Assembly (NCBI RefSeq): GCF_005222705.1 | Contig: NZ_STGF01000038.1 | Span: 1-58,259, forward strand | Length of the DNA stretch: 58,259 nt | Direction: 5' to 3' | DNA from: Paenibacillus sp. SY21-1 | Lineage (GTDB): Bacteria > Bacillota > Bacilli > Paenibacillales > Paenibacillaceae | Shown: one piece after another, positions 17,644 to 26,461 of the stretch | Layout of the letters: the number at the start of each line of letters is the position of its first letter | Numbering within the stretch: position 1 is the stretch's first letter | Notes under the pieces: generated by a model | Database searches by the model: none | Told to the model about the DNA's origin: nothing | The model's input: only the letters and a program-made list of their open reading frames with translations | Program-made: the position numbers and the translations under genes

Positions 17644-18534
17644 CTATTCCGTCTGCGGCGGCGAATACTCCCCGGTTATAAGCGGAATTCCAATCGTCAA
17701 CGCCGATCGTCCCGAATCCTCCAGACTGCGGGCTGCCACTTGCAGGTTTGCCGATTGCCCGCCATCCATGCGGACCGATGCCGCCAATCTTGCGCTATGG
17801 AGCGTCGCGCTGACCGTTCCGGCATCCTCGTAAGCATCTATCCGCTTCGCGCTTGCCTGCTTGATCAGCTCCTTTACAGGATCGGAGAACGCCGCTTCCC
17901 CCTGAACCTTCATGCTTGCCGTAAACTCCGCCTTCTCACGGCTCAGTGCAGCCGATACCGCTGCGACAGCCCGCAGCAAATCGGCTTTCTCCAGCTTGGA
18001 TTGTCCTGCCGTCTGATTCGGCTCCTGTCCGCTGTCGCCAGCCTGGCGGCCGCTCACCGCACCGGATTTACCCGGCGTAAGCAGAATCAATGTTTTTTCA
18101 CTCTGCTCGTCCGCTTCGGTCAAGCTTACCCACACCTCTCCTCCGTATGCCGCAGAGTATCCCGAAACGGTTCGACCTTCATTTTGCACTAGCTTGTCCA
18201 ACTGCCGTCCTTCTTCATCCGTAAAAAACAACTCAGCCAGACGATCAGCCAATCCAAGGTCGCCTGCCGCATCCCAACGAATCGACCAGCTGCCGGCTGC
18301 GGCTCCTCCTTCAAGCTGTCCTTGGCTCCACTCCCATAGCAGCGGAAGATCATGGCGCAGCGATTGATCGGCAGCAGACGCATGCCCCGAATTGCTCCGC
18401 GCTTGCCACACCCCCCACGCCGCACCGATAAGAAGCACGATACAAGCCAGCCATATGCCAGCCTTCGATCTTCGCATCTGCTGCTTCGTCGTCAACCGTT
18501 TCCTTCCCTTGCTCTGCTGCACCGGTATATACAT
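17644..18534 (-). CDS. YwmB-like exported protein
   Basis: A 296-residue protein with one hydrophobic segment near residues 28-46 after a basic N-terminus, so it is exported or membrane-anchored. The C-terminal stretch NLQVAARSLEDSGRSALTIG followed by IPLITGEY matches the end of Bacillus YwmB-type proteins (a TATA-binding-protein-like fold, function unknown). The middle (about residues 150-190) is a low-complexity Gly/Gln-rich insert that looks like a linker. AAGGAG lies about 9 bases before the ATG. In Bacillus ywmB sits next to murAA and spoIID; here neither is present. Confidence 0.7.
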   Translation of the reverse strand: MYIPVQQSKGRKRLTTKQQMRRSKAGIWLACIVLLIGAAWGVWQARSNSGHASAADQSLRHDLPLLWEWSQGQLEGGAAAGSWSIRWDAAGDLGLADRLAELFFTDEEGRQLDKLVQNEGRTVSGYSAAYGGEVWVSLTEADEQSEKTLILLTPGKSGAVSGRQAGDSGQEPNQTAGQSKLEKADLLRAVAAVSAALSREKAEFTASMKVQGEAAFSDPVKELIKQASAKRIDAYEDAGTVSATLHSARLAASVRMDGGQSANLQVAARSLEDSGRSALTIGIPLITGEYSPPQTE

Positions 18535-18564
18535 ATGTTCACGCTCCTTGCCAATAATGAAATA

Positions 18565-18595
18565 AAGACCGCTCCCAATAAAAGGTAGCGGTCTT
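18565..18595 (-). terminator. Hairpin, possible terminator of an upstream minus-strand small gene
   Basis: A perfect 9-bp stem (18565-18573 and 18587-18595) with a 13-base loop. On the minus strand it ends in a T-rich tail (TTTATTTC). It stands upstream of the ywmB-like gene, so it closes a transcript from further right or forms an attenuator in the leader. Confidence 0.55.
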
Positions 18596-18708
18596 ATATG
18601 CCAAAAAAGCTCATGAAGTGCTCTGCCGCTCGTGTAGCGGTTGATGCGCAGATCTCTTGACCAATGGATGGACAGCCTTCCTTACATTGTAAGCCGCCTC
18701 TCGCCACA

Positions 18709-18924
18709 TTATATCATCTGTTCTGCCAGCCGTTCAATTACTCGTTTCAGACAAGATCCGCCAGGAATTTGTCCATTAGAGGCTAAAAAACGTGCATGAG
18801 CTCGAATCTCCTGCTTCTCTGCCTGACGTTCTTCCGAGCGGCTGGGTGAATAACCATGCGCATGAGCCTGTAGGTGAATATACTGGTTGGAAATAGAATG
18901 TAGGAGGCGCTTGAAGGAATGCAA
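18709..18924 (-). CDS. Possible small basic protein, unknown
   Basis: A 71-residue open frame fills most of an otherwise gene-free 384-base gap. The C-terminal half (ARFLASNGQIPGGSC, then a helix LKRVIERLAEQMI) has protein-like composition, and a hairpin with a T-rich tail lies 110 bases downstream on the same strand. Against it: the TTG start has only a weak ribosome site, and the first residues overlap the divergent gene at 18919. I do not recognise the family. Coding status is uncertain. Confidence 0.35.
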   Translation of the reverse strand: MHSFKRLLHSISNQYIHLQAHAHGYSPSRSEERQAEKQEIRAHARFLASNGQIPGGSCLKRVIERLAEQMI

Positions 18925-19308
18925 CCTATTTATCCGATTCAGGAAGACGTTGTCAGCCGTTATTGCGGCATGCCGGTATGCGTTATTCTGCAGGACGGGT
19001 CCCGTTATGTCGGAATTCTCAGCTCCTGCAAGGACGGCAAGCTATGTCTGAACGGCGATCCGGAGCCCGGCATCGACGAGGCTCAGCTGAATAAAGCAAA
19101 GTCCGCCGTTTCAAAAAAGCAGAAGGGTGGTAAAAACAAGAAAGAAGCCATCCACGCATCCCAGCCTGCAAAAGCCCAAACGCAAGCCTATCCGTATGAT
19201 CCGTACGGCTACGGCGGATACAGTTACGGCTACAACCCGTACAACCCATGGGGAGGCGCATTTGCGCTGGATTTGGCGCTGATTGCCTTTTTATTCTTGT
19301 TGCTGTAG
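18919..19308 (+). CDS. Small Sm-like-fold protein with Tyr/Gly-rich tail, unknown
   Basis: 129 residues in three parts. Residues 10-50 (VVSRYCGMPVCVILQDGSRY followed by VGILSS) look like the strand-turn-strand pattern of an Sm-like barrel. Residues 55-85 are a Lys-rich linker. Residues 88-112 are a Tyr/Gly/Pro/Asn-rich run (YGYGGYSYGYNPY) and the last 17 residues are hydrophobic. Such an arrangement resembles small spore-coat or surface proteins, but I do not recognise a named family. AGGAGG lies upstream of the ATG. The next gene, also unknown, starts 253 bases downstream in the same direction. Confidence 0.75.
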   Translation: MQPIYPIQEDVVSRYCGMPVCVILQDGSRYVGILSSCKDGKLCLNGDPEPGIDEAQLNKAKSAVSKKQKGGKNKKEAIHASQPAKAQTQAYPYDPYGYGGYSYGYNPYNPWGGAFALDLALIAFLFLLL

Positions 19309-19561
19309 CCTACTTGCGATTCAAGCGACTAAATCATCCGGGAAGGCAGCGCTGATCGTTTTTGCGAAGACGCTGCCCCGGATGGATAGTGAACGCCTCA
19401 CGTTACGCTCCATACCGGCTCGCTGCTTGTCGCTGTTTCATAGACGAATAAATAATCAATACCCGTTGGAAGCCCACCGACAGACTTCGCCAGCTTTCGC
19501 AAACCTTCTCTTGTATCATTCCTTTATAAAGAACAATAAGATACGGAAAGGGGTACAAGCT

Positions 19562-20302
19562 ATGAGTAATCCGATACGTCCGATCCGAACGATTGAAAGA
19601 ACGAGCGCTTATACGCAGATACAGCCAGTCACCGCTTACGGCTATTTCCCTTACCGGGACCGTGAGGCCCAGTTCGCTCCCCAGCCGGAGGATGATTGGA
19701 ATCGCTACTATAAGAAAGCGGCGGATATCGCTCAGACATGGATTTCCGAAACCCGGCGTACAGAGAAAGAGCTCGATCAGCTTATTGGCGAGCTTGGCAA
19801 TCAGCTGCGCGATTACCCGGATGCAGCAGCCGAATTAAACATCCAACAGCTGCCTGTTTTGCTTAATAGACTAGAGAGAACCTATGCGCGGTACTCGGCT
19901 GAGCTGCGGCCAGAGCTGTGGGATACCATCGAGCAAGCGATCCGGCATCCAGCAACGGACGAGCTCGGCCTGCGCCGATCCGATACGAGCAATCATTGGA
20001 CATTGAGTCACTCTGCTTCTGTTTCCGGCTCTAATGCTTCCAGCATGCAGCTGCCTGTAAAGAGTACAACTACCGCTAGTGTCCAAAATGATGATCCCGC
20101 CAAATGGCGACGACTGCTCCTCGGTTCAGATGGTCTGCTGATTACGTTGAAGCACGCCATCTCTTCTAGCGATAAGCTTACAGCTATTGAGCTGGTGGAG
20201 CCTCAAGTGCCAACTACACTGCCTTATAGCGCTTACTATGGCGCTGTTCATGACTATGTACCGCTCCCGTATCCCGGGCTTATTCTCAATCAGTATGTAT
20301 AA
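19562..20302 (+). CDS. Conserved-looking protein of unknown function
   Basis: 246 residues, starting at ATG 19562 with AAAGGGG 9 bases upstream; the frame is open further 5' without support. The N-terminal third is Tyr/Pro-rich with aromatic pairs (YTQIQ, YGYFPYRD). The middle (about 45-140) is predicted helical, with repeated Leu heptads and many Glu/Arg. A Ser/Thr-rich linker (150-185) precedes a short C-terminal region ending PYPGLILNQYV. There is no signal peptide or membrane segment. I do not recognise the family. A hairpin terminator follows. Confidence 0.72.
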   Translation: MSNPIRPIRTIERTSAYTQIQPVTAYGYFPYRDREAQFAPQPEDDWNRYYKKAADIAQTWISETRRTEKELDQLIGELGNQLRDYPDAAAELNIQQLPVLLNRLERTYARYSAELRPELWDTIEQAIRHPATDELGLRRSDTSNHWTLSHSASVSGSNASSMQLPVKSTTTASVQNDDPAKWRRLLLGSDGLLITLKHAISSSDKLTAIELVEPQVPTTLPYSAYYGAVHDYVPLPYPGLILNQYV

Positions 20303-20332
20303 CTGCAACGCCAGTAAGCCTACCTAAACCTG

Positions 20333-20390
20333 AAAAAACGCTCCCTGCCACTGACGGTATCGTTGATAGCGTCTCTGCAAGGAGCGTTTG
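20333..20390. terminator. Bidirectional terminator between convergent genes
   Basis: AAACGCTCC (20336-20344) pairs with GGAGCGTTT (20381-20389), with further partial pairing inside. An A-run precedes it, serving as the T-tract for the minus strand. It separates the unknown gene at 19562 from the convergent metallophosphatase. Confidence 0.65.
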
Positions 20391-20419
20391 CTCTGTTTAT
20401 AGCTTATTCAAGCGCTTCT

Positions 20420-23080
20420 TTACTTCCCCATTTGCTTCTGCAGCGTCATAATGATGGTGATTGCTTCTGCCCGCGTTGCGCTCCTCAAAGGAGCAAAACG
20501 ATTACCGCCAACCCCGCTCATCAACCCCATTTGGCTAGCCGTCGCCACGTAAGGCACGGCCCACGCCGGAATATCGCTTGCATCGGCAAAGCTTAGCGTT
20601 GCACTCGCATCCGGTTTAATGCCAGCGGCCCGAATAATCATGGCCACCATTTCTGCGCGATTTAAAGCATTGGCAGGACCAAACGTTTCGTCCGCATAGC
20701 CGTTAATAATGCCTGCTTGTACCGCTTTTGCCACATGGCCTTGTGCCCAGGCCGGAATTTTGTCCATATCCTTAAAGGCTGGAGCGTTGCCTGCTGTCTC
20801 TAGCGACATAGCGCGACCAAGAATTGTAATAAACTCCGCTCTGTTCACAACTTGATTTGGACGGACGGTGTTGTCTTTGTAACCCTTAATTAATCCGTCT
20901 GCAACAGCTTTCTGAATGGCGGCCTCTGCCCAATGTCCTTTGGTATCCGTAAAATTAGTTTCTGGAGCCGGATTGCCAGACTCTCCTCCACCCGTTCCCG
21001 GTGTTGCTGTCGGGCTTGCACTTGGCGTCACGGTTGGTGTTGGTGTCACCGTTGGCGCCGGCGTTGCTGCCGGCGCTGGCGTCACCGTTGGTGTTGGCGT
21101 TACCGGGTCTGTCTTTTTCTGTTTAACAATGCCAAACTGATCGATAATAAACGGCTCGGCACCAAGTAAGTTTTGATCGATTTCATAGGTTACTGCGGTC
21201 AGCTTGTTGCCGTCAATCGTTATTCCCACGAAATTCTGAACCTGGCTGCGCTTCGGACGGTCCGTTCTATCTCCGTCAAAACCATATTTTGCTGCATGAT
21301 TTTCTTCCGCACGTTCAAATAAGCTGTAGTACAGATCACCAAGCTGCGGCTTTTTATTTTTAAAATAAACCTTTGGACCTGCTGTAGCAGGAATGAGATA
21401 AATGGAACCATCAGGGTTGACCGTATACTCGATGGTTTCGCCATTCAGCTGCTCTGTAATCTTCTCGGTTGCAGCCGCAGTGCCATCCTTCTTAATCGGC
21501 TTTGTGCGAGCATAGATGTGATCATGACCTTGCAGTACAAAATCGATGCCGAGCTCCGCCATTAGCGGCGCGATTTTGTTTCTGACGCCATTTTCTCCAA
21601 TAATGTCGGAATCCGTTGCATGATTGGACGTGGTATAAGGTCCCTTATGGATGTTGACGATAATCCATTCGGCTCCGTCTTCCTTAGCTTTCTTAACGTC
21701 CTGCTTCAACCACTCCACCTGCTCGACAGAGAAGTTGGCATATGCCTCGGAATCCTCATTGGAGTTTAGAACAATAAAGTGAGCGTTGCTGTAATTGTAG
21801 GAATAATACGCGCCAGTCTCGATGTCCGAGCCCTCTGGCTGCTTGATATTAAAATGCTCGTAGAACGCAAAGTTCTCATCCTCGTGATTGCCGGCAGACG
21901 GCACGATTGTCGTATTCAGCAAGCTTTCCTGGGAATGCCCAAGCAGCCAGTTCCATTGCTCCTCTATCGTTCCCGTATACACAATATCGCCGTTATGAAC
22001 CACAAACTGAGCGTTTGGCACTGTCTTTAATGCCTTTGCCAAAGTCTCCGATGACAAAATGGCCTCATCCTCTTCTTTGGCCTGCGTATCGGTCAGATCA
22101 ATGAAGGTGAAAGGTTCTTTTTCTGCAGGAGCGGTTTCAAACACGCCTGTCTCGCTCCAAATGTTCAAATCCTTGTCGCCTACGCGAAAGAAATATTCTG
22201 TACCAGCTTTTAGCCCGCCAGCTTCAGCCTTATGTACATGCTCTGCAATCGAGTTAGTCGCCGCTTTGGCAAGGCCAGTAAAAGCTTGTCCTTTCGAAAA
22301 ATCCGCTTCTGCGCCAGTCTTTTCCACAACCTCCAGATCGCTGCGAGTTGACGCGAGCGGGGTATACCACACAAATCCTTTGGACGTTTTTGGATCGCCA
22401 TTAAAAGTAACCACTACTTTGCTAACTTCCAGTGGAGGAGCGGAGAGCTTAGCCGTTAGCTCCATATCGAAGTACAAATCCGAGCTGCCAAGCGTAGATT
22501 GATGAACTTCTACCGCAATGACGTTATCCCCATCTTTCAGGTTTGACTTTAACGGGGCAGTCAAATCTATTTCGTTGTAGAGTACAGGATTGGATTTGTT
22601 AGACGTTGCAAATGTCGAATACGTAATCGTTCCTTCCGGCATACCTGCCCGGAATACTTCAGTGCCGTTCACGTACAGAACAGCACCGTCATCAATACCG
22701 AAATTGCCAAGCAACTGACCATAGCCGTTTATCTCATCGAGGTCAACATTCAATTTCGTTACAAAATAAGACGTGGTATATTTGTTTTTGCTATCTGGAC
22801 CAAAGCTGATCGTTGTATTCAAGTTGCCGAATTTAGTCGTTGTGGCAGAAAAGCCAAGCGGGGCTTGACCAACCGTCCAGTTTTTATCATCATAGCTCGT
22901 CTGCCAAGTGCTCCCTTGATCGACACCCGTATCAAGATATTTCCAATCCGCATTTTTGGCCATCCAGATAATGGGCTGTTCCTCTGCCGCTTGTGCTTGC
23001 TGTACGGGCTGGCCGATAACGCCAAGCAACATGGCCGCAGATAATAGAACTGATAAACAAATTTTCCATTTTTTAATCAT
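20420..23080 (-). CDS. S-layer-anchored purple-acid-phosphatase-like metallophosphoesterase
   Basis: An exported 886-residue enzyme. The signal peptide ends near AQA (residue 32). Residues 35-210 form a beta-rich carbohydrate-binding-like domain, and 218-315 a FN3-like domain as in purple acid phosphatases. The calcineurin-like phosphoesterase domain follows (about 320-640), with metal motifs DLTDTQ, HNGDIVY, AGNHED, NIHKGPY and QGHDHIYAR. A Pro/Thr-rich spacer (about 665-700) precedes three SLH domains (about 707-886; the first starts FTDTKGHWAEAAIQKAV) that bind secondary cell-wall polymer. It should hydrolyse phosphoesters on the cell surface. It is transcribed alone. Confidence 0.88.
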   Translation of the reverse strand: MIKKWKICLSVLLSAAMLLGVIGQPVQQAQAAEEQPIIWMAKNADWKYLDTGVDQGSTWQTSYDDKNWTVGQAPLGFSATTTKFGNLNTTISFGPDSKNKYTTSYFVTKLNVDLDEINGYGQLLGNFGIDDGAVLYVNGTEVFRAGMPEGTITYSTFATSNKSNPVLYNEIDLTAPLKSNLKDGDNVIAVEVHQSTLGSSDLYFDMELTAKLSAPPLEVSKVVVTFNGDPKTSKGFVWYTPLASTRSDLEVVEKTGAEADFSKGQAFTGLAKAATNSIAEHVHKAEAGGLKAGTEYFFRVGDKDLNIWSETGVFETAPAEKEPFTFIDLTDTQAKEEDEAILSSETLAKALKTVPNAQFVVHNGDIVYTGTIEEQWNWLLGHSQESLLNTTIVPSAGNHEDENFAFYEHFNIKQPEGSDIETGAYYSYNYSNAHFIVLNSNEDSEAYANFSVEQVEWLKQDVKKAKEDGAEWIIVNIHKGPYTTSNHATDSDIIGENGVRNKIAPLMAELGIDFVLQGHDHIYARTKPIKKDGTAAATEKITEQLNGETIEYTVNPDGSIYLIPATAGPKVYFKNKKPQLGDLYYSLFERAEENHAAKYGFDGDRTDRPKRSQVQNFVGITIDGNKLTAVTYEIDQNLLGAEPFIIDQFGIVKQKKTDPVTPTPTVTPAPAATPAPTVTPTPTVTPSASPTATPGTGGGESGNPAPETNFTDTKGHWAEAAIQKAVADGLIKGYKDNTVRPNQVVNRAEFITILGRAMSLETAGNAPAFKDMDKIPAWAQGHVAKAVQAGIINGYADETFGPANALNRAEMVAMIIRAAGIKPDASATLSFADASDIPAWAVPYVATASQMGLMSGVGGNRFAPLRSATRAEAITIIMTLQKQMGK

Positions 23081-23241
23081 TTTGTTCTCCTTTTATATAA
23101 AATTTAATCTAAAAACGACCTTGTAACCTTATCAATTAATTGTTTTCGTTTTATTCACATCACTTATAGGTTTTGTAAATCAGCTATAATCTCAATTTAA
23201 TCATTACTTTAGAATTAGTGAATGTTTGGTTGAATAGAGAA

Positions 23242-23275
23242 AGCGGGTACAAGGACCAATGCCCTTGTACCCGCT
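23242..23275. terminator. Strong hairpin in the divergent phosphatase-mobB gap
   Basis: A perfect 13-bp stem (23242-23254 and 23263-23275) with an 8-base loop. It lies between two divergent genes, 54 bases before the mobB start, with no clear T-tract. It could be a leftover terminator, a transcript-stabilising 5' hairpin of mobB or an insulator. Confidence 0.5.
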
Positions 23276-23328
23276 CTGTATGTTAAACTATTTCAAGCTA
23301 TTCAAAATTCCCTTGTGAGGAGCTGCTT

Positions 23329-23856
23329 ATGTCCGGTACCCCATCTTCTCCTGCCAGCCAAACCATCTTCCAGGTGGTCGGTTACAAAAACACCGGCAAG
23401 ACCACAATGGTCTGCCGGTTAACTGAACTTCACAAGCAAGCGAGCTATTCGGTTGGAACGATCAAACGAGATGCCCATGACTTTCAGTTGGATACCCCTG
23501 GTACCGATACATGGAAGCATCAGGAAGCCGGAGCAGACTTCACTGCCATTACTTCATCTCAGCGTACCGCCATATTCAAGCAGCGCCATGAGCCTCTATC
23601 TCAATTGATCAGCCATATGCAGCAAGCGGATGTCATCATCATCGAAGGGTTCAAAGCAGCCGATTATCCGAAAATTGTGTTAATCAAAACCGAAAGCGAT
23701 CTGGAACTGCTCGAGCAATGCACGAATGTTTTGGCCGTAGCGGCTTGGCCTTCAATGCTCGCGATTGCCTCTGCTCAAACGGTCAGTCCGGTATACAGCG
23801 TCAATCAGTATGAGGAGCTGTACAAGCTAGTACAGGAAGCAATCACCCAACAATAA
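23329..23856 (+). CDS. mobB: Molybdopterin-guanine dinucleotide biosynthesis protein B
   Basis: A GTP-binding accessory protein of molybdenum cofactor maturation. The P-loop GYKNTGKTT is at residues 18-26, followed by GTIKRDAHDF (family Lys-Arg-Asp-His pattern), the DTWKHQEAGA segment and VIIIEGFKAADYPKI as the Walker-B-like stretch. At 175 residues it is full length. GAGGAG precedes the ATG. No other moa/mob gene is in the window, so it is isolated from the rest of the pathway. Confidence 0.93.
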   Translation: MSGTPSSPASQTIFQVVGYKNTGKTTMVCRLTELHKQASYSVGTIKRDAHDFQLDTPGTDTWKHQEAGADFTAITSSQRTAIFKQRHEPLSQLISHMQQADVIIIEGFKAADYPKIVLIKTESDLELLEQCTNVLAVAAWPSMLAIASAQTVSPVYSVNQYEELYKLVQEAITQQ

Positions 23857-23946
23857 TAGGCTTCTTTTGCTTATAGCTATCGCCGCAGCATCAGACAAAT
23901 CTCACAAAATACGATCATATGCATACGTGCTTTCGTTCGTTCAACG

Positions 23947-24603
23947 CTATTCGGCAATCCCCTGCTTATGGGCGTAAATGGCCGCCTGGGTACGATCGTC
24001 TACTTCAAGTTTATTAAAAATGTTCGTAATATGAAACTTAACCGTTTTGACGCCGATGAACAGCTCATCAGCTATTTCCTGATTGGACATGCCTTGCGCT
24101 ACCCGCTTCAGCACATCCATCTCACGCTCCGTCAAATCCTCATGCAGCGCGGCCTGCTGCTGCTTGGGCTGGCGGAAGCGATTCATCATTTTGGCTGCGA
24201 CCTGCGATTCCAGCACGGATTGACCGCGAGCTGCCGCCCGGATCGCATCGGCAATTTCCGTAGCGCGCGACGTTTTCAGCAAATAGCTGAATGCTCCCGC
24301 TTCAATGACCGGATACAGCTTGCTGTCATCCAGATAGCTGGTCAATACGATGACCTTGCAATCCGGATACAGCTCCAGAAGCTTTGCCGTCGTCTCGACG
24401 CCATCCATACCATCCATAACGAGATCCATAAGCACAACATCCGGCTTATACGCTTGAGCCAGTCGAATACCGTCTATTCCGTTGCTCGCTTCGCCGACTA
24501 CCTCGATGCCATCCTCTGTGTCCAGCACAGCGGCGAGACCGATTCTTACCATCTCGTGATCATCAACGAGCAGCACCTTGATTCTTCTCCCCAGTTGCTC
24601 CAC
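23947..24603 (-). CDS. liaR: LiaR-type response regulator
   Basis: A NarL/LuxR-class response regulator of the LiaRS cell-envelope stress system. The receiver domain has the acidic pair in LLVDDHEMVR and phospho-acceptor Asp60 (VVLMDLVMDG), with SYLLKT as the conserved Lys. The LuxR HTH is at about residues 155-215 (LTEREMDVLKRVAQGMSNQE). GTG 24603 is the likely start, 8 bases after GGAAGG; the in-frame ATG at 24636 lacks a ribosome site. It follows liaS by 53 bases and probably activates the PspA/PspC genes upstream of liaS. Confidence 0.92.
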   Translation of the reverse strand: MEQLGRRIKVLLVDDHEMVRIGLAAVLDTEDGIEVVGEASNGIDGIRLAQAYKPDVVLMDLVMDGMDGVETTAKLLELYPDCKVIVLTSYLDDSKLYPVIEAGAFSYLLKTSRATEIADAIRAAARGQSVLESQVAAKMMNRFRQPKQQQAALHEDLTEREMDVLKRVAQGMSNQEIADELFIGVKTVKFHITNIFNKLEVDDRTQAAIYAHKQGIAE

Positions 24604-24656
24604 TCCCTGCACCTTCCTCACTAAGCTATATACCATTGTACGTTCTATCCGGCCGA

Positions 24657-25646
24657 TTATTTCCCGAATCCATCCAACGGAATCCAGATTTCAATATGCG
24701 TGCCTTCCCCAATCTTTGCATTCATCTGCAGCGATCCGCCAAGCTCAATTACCCGCTCCTCCATGGTCAGCAAACCGTAGGAGGTTTTTTTCTTAGCTTC
24801 GAGATCAAACCCAACCCCGTCATCGCGCAAGCTGAGATACGCTTGATTGCCGTTGCGCTCCAGTATGATGGACATTTGCTCGGCCTTCGAATGACGCAGC
24901 GTATTGGACAAGGCCTCCTGGGCAATGCGGAACAAATGATCCTCCGCCTGGGGCTTCAGCAGCATCGTCTCGTCAACCTCAAGAGAAATCGTCATCGGGA
25001 CCTTCTGTTTCAACTCCTCTACCAGCATAGACAACGCCTGGCCAAGACTTTTGCCATCCAGATGGACAGGGCGCAAATGCAGCAGCAAAGCCCGCATTTC
25101 GGACTGGGCGACAGCCGCCATCTCCTCGATTAGCTGCACCTGCCGCTTCGCACGCTCCCAATCCCGCTCGATTGTCCGGCTAACCGCCGTCGCTGTCATC
25201 GAGATAGCGAATAGCTGCTGGCTTACCGCATCGTGCAATTCACGGGCAAGACGCTGCCTCTCCTCGATGACGGCGGTAAATTTGACCTTCTCCGTCCATT
25301 CCGAGTCTGTCTGAGCCTGCGCGGACTCTCCATCTCCGAGCGTTTCCTCACGATCAATTGTAACCGAAAATCTGCGTTTCTGCTGCTCCGTTAACCGCTG
25401 CAGCGACTTTTTTAACCGCGAGGTTTGCATATAACCGTTAAAAGCAGCAGCCGCCATGCCCAAGCCGACGACGGATAAGCCGATTACGGCCCATTTGCCT
25501 TGCAGAGTGAACAGCTCGATATATCCGATTCCCTGCAGCACAATGACGACCAGGCTAACGATAATAATGAGCCATAATATCGTTTCGTTAACGTTTCGTC
25601 TGCGGGCCGCATGATTGGTTCCTTCGCCGGATTTATTCTGCTCCAT
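24657..25646 (-). CDS. liaS: LiaS-type sensor histidine kinase
   Basis: A membrane kinase with two transmembrane helices (about residues 22-45 and 52-72) and almost no extracellular loop, the intramembrane-sensing type. A linker of about 45 residues precedes the HisKA_3 dimerisation helix with His138 (LARELHDAVSQQL). The ATP-binding domain has ALSNTLRHS (N box) and RDDGVGFD (G1). It should phosphorylate LiaR. In Bacillus LiaS is held off by LiaF; no full LiaF gene is adjacent here, and the LiaI/LiaF-like protein at 27662 is the nearest equivalent. Confidence 0.92.
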   Translation of the reverse strand: MEQNKSGEGTNHAARRRNVNETILWLIIIVSLVVIVLQGIGYIELFTLQGKWAVIGLSVVGLGMAAAAFNGYMQTSRLKKSLQRLTEQQKRRFSVTIDREETLGDGESAQAQTDSEWTEKVKFTAVIEERQRLARELHDAVSQQLFAISMTATAVSRTIERDWERAKRQVQLIEEMAAVAQSEMRALLLHLRPVHLDGKSLGQALSMLVEELKQKVPMTISLEVDETMLLKPQAEDHLFRIAQEALSNTLRHSKAEQMSIILERNGNQAYLSLRDDGVGFDLEAKKKTSYGLLTMEERVIELGGSLQMNAKIGEGTHIEIWIPLDGFGK

Positions 25647-25699
25647 ACGGCTCCTCCTTTATCTGCTATGTATTCTGTGCCCTTCAAACGCAGGAAAGA

Positions 25700-25721
25700 G
25701 CAGACCGCCTTGGCGGTCCGC
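25700..25721 (-). terminator. Hairpin between pspA and liaS
   Basis: A 10-bp stem (25700-25709 and 25712-25721; one mismatch) is followed on the minus strand by TCTTTC. It lies after the pspA stop and before liaS. It may lower read-through from the stress genes into liaSR. Confidence 0.6.
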
Positions 25722-25743
25722 TACGTTTCTCACGCCGTGTATC

Positions 25744-26460
25744 CTATTGTTCCGAGGAATCCTTCGTCAGCGAAGGTCCGCCATTCAGCTTGTTTTTAAG
25801 AGCTTGCAGTTGCTCGTCAACCTTCATTTGCTTTTCGATTTCGGCAGGGTTTACGCTGCTGACCGATCCGCTGGCGCTGTAACCGGAGTATGGCGTACGC
25901 AGAACCTCGGCTTCCGCCTCCATCTGCATAATTTTCTCCTCCATCCGGGAGAAGCCGCGGGACGCCGTGCCTGTGTCAAGCGAGTGATTCGTCGACAGCT
26001 GCGCCATTTGCTTCTGGGCTTTGGCAAGCTGAGCGCGGGAAGCAAGCTCGTTGCGCTTATTGCGAAGCTGGTAGAACTCTTCCTTCATGCCGTGCAGCTG
26101 CTGCATAAGCTCGTCGGCTTGCGCTTTGGTTTGGGCGTGCAGGTCTGCGTACTCGTTCACCTTTTGCTCAAAATAAAGCTTCTCCTCCAGCAGTTTGCGG
26201 GCCAGGTCCTCGTGACCGGATCTGATCGCGGATTCCGCTTTCGATTCGCGATCCGCCACTCCGCGCGTCGCTTCCTCCAAACGTTGCTTCATCCGGCGCT
26301 CGTTAGCCATCTGCTTGGCAACCGTAACTTCAGCTTGGTGAATCTCCGATTCCATATCGCGAAGATATTGATTCAGCATAACAACCGGATCTTCCATTTT
26401 ATCGAGTGCCTCATTAATCGATGCCTTAGTCATATCCTTCATGCGTTTGAAAATTCCCAT
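25744..26460 (-). CDS. pspA: PspA/IM30-family envelope stress protein (LiaH-like)
   Basis: A coiled-coil membrane-remodelling protein of the ESCRT-III-like PspA/Vipp1 family; it binds the inner face of a damaged membrane. It begins with the family amphipathic helix (MGIFKRMKDMTKASIN), followed by DPVVMLNQYLRDME and long Glu/Lys/Gln-rich helices to about residue 180. A more disordered tail includes NPAEIEKQMKVDEQLQALK. The 238 residues are normal. It starts one base after the pspC stop, so it is co-translated. It is the second PspA paralogue of this operon. Confidence 0.92.
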   Translation of the reverse strand: MGIFKRMKDMTKASINEALDKMEDPVVMLNQYLRDMESEIHQAEVTVAKQMANERRMKQRLEEATRGVADRESKAESAIRSGHEDLARKLLEEKLYFEQKVNEYADLHAQTKAQADELMQQLHGMKEEFYQLRNKRNELASRAQLAKAQKQMAQLSTNHSLDTGTASRGFSRMEEKIMQMEAEAEVLRTPYSGYSASGSVSSVNPAEIEKQMKVDEQLQALKNKLNGGPSLTKDSSEQ

Positions 26461-26461
26461 T

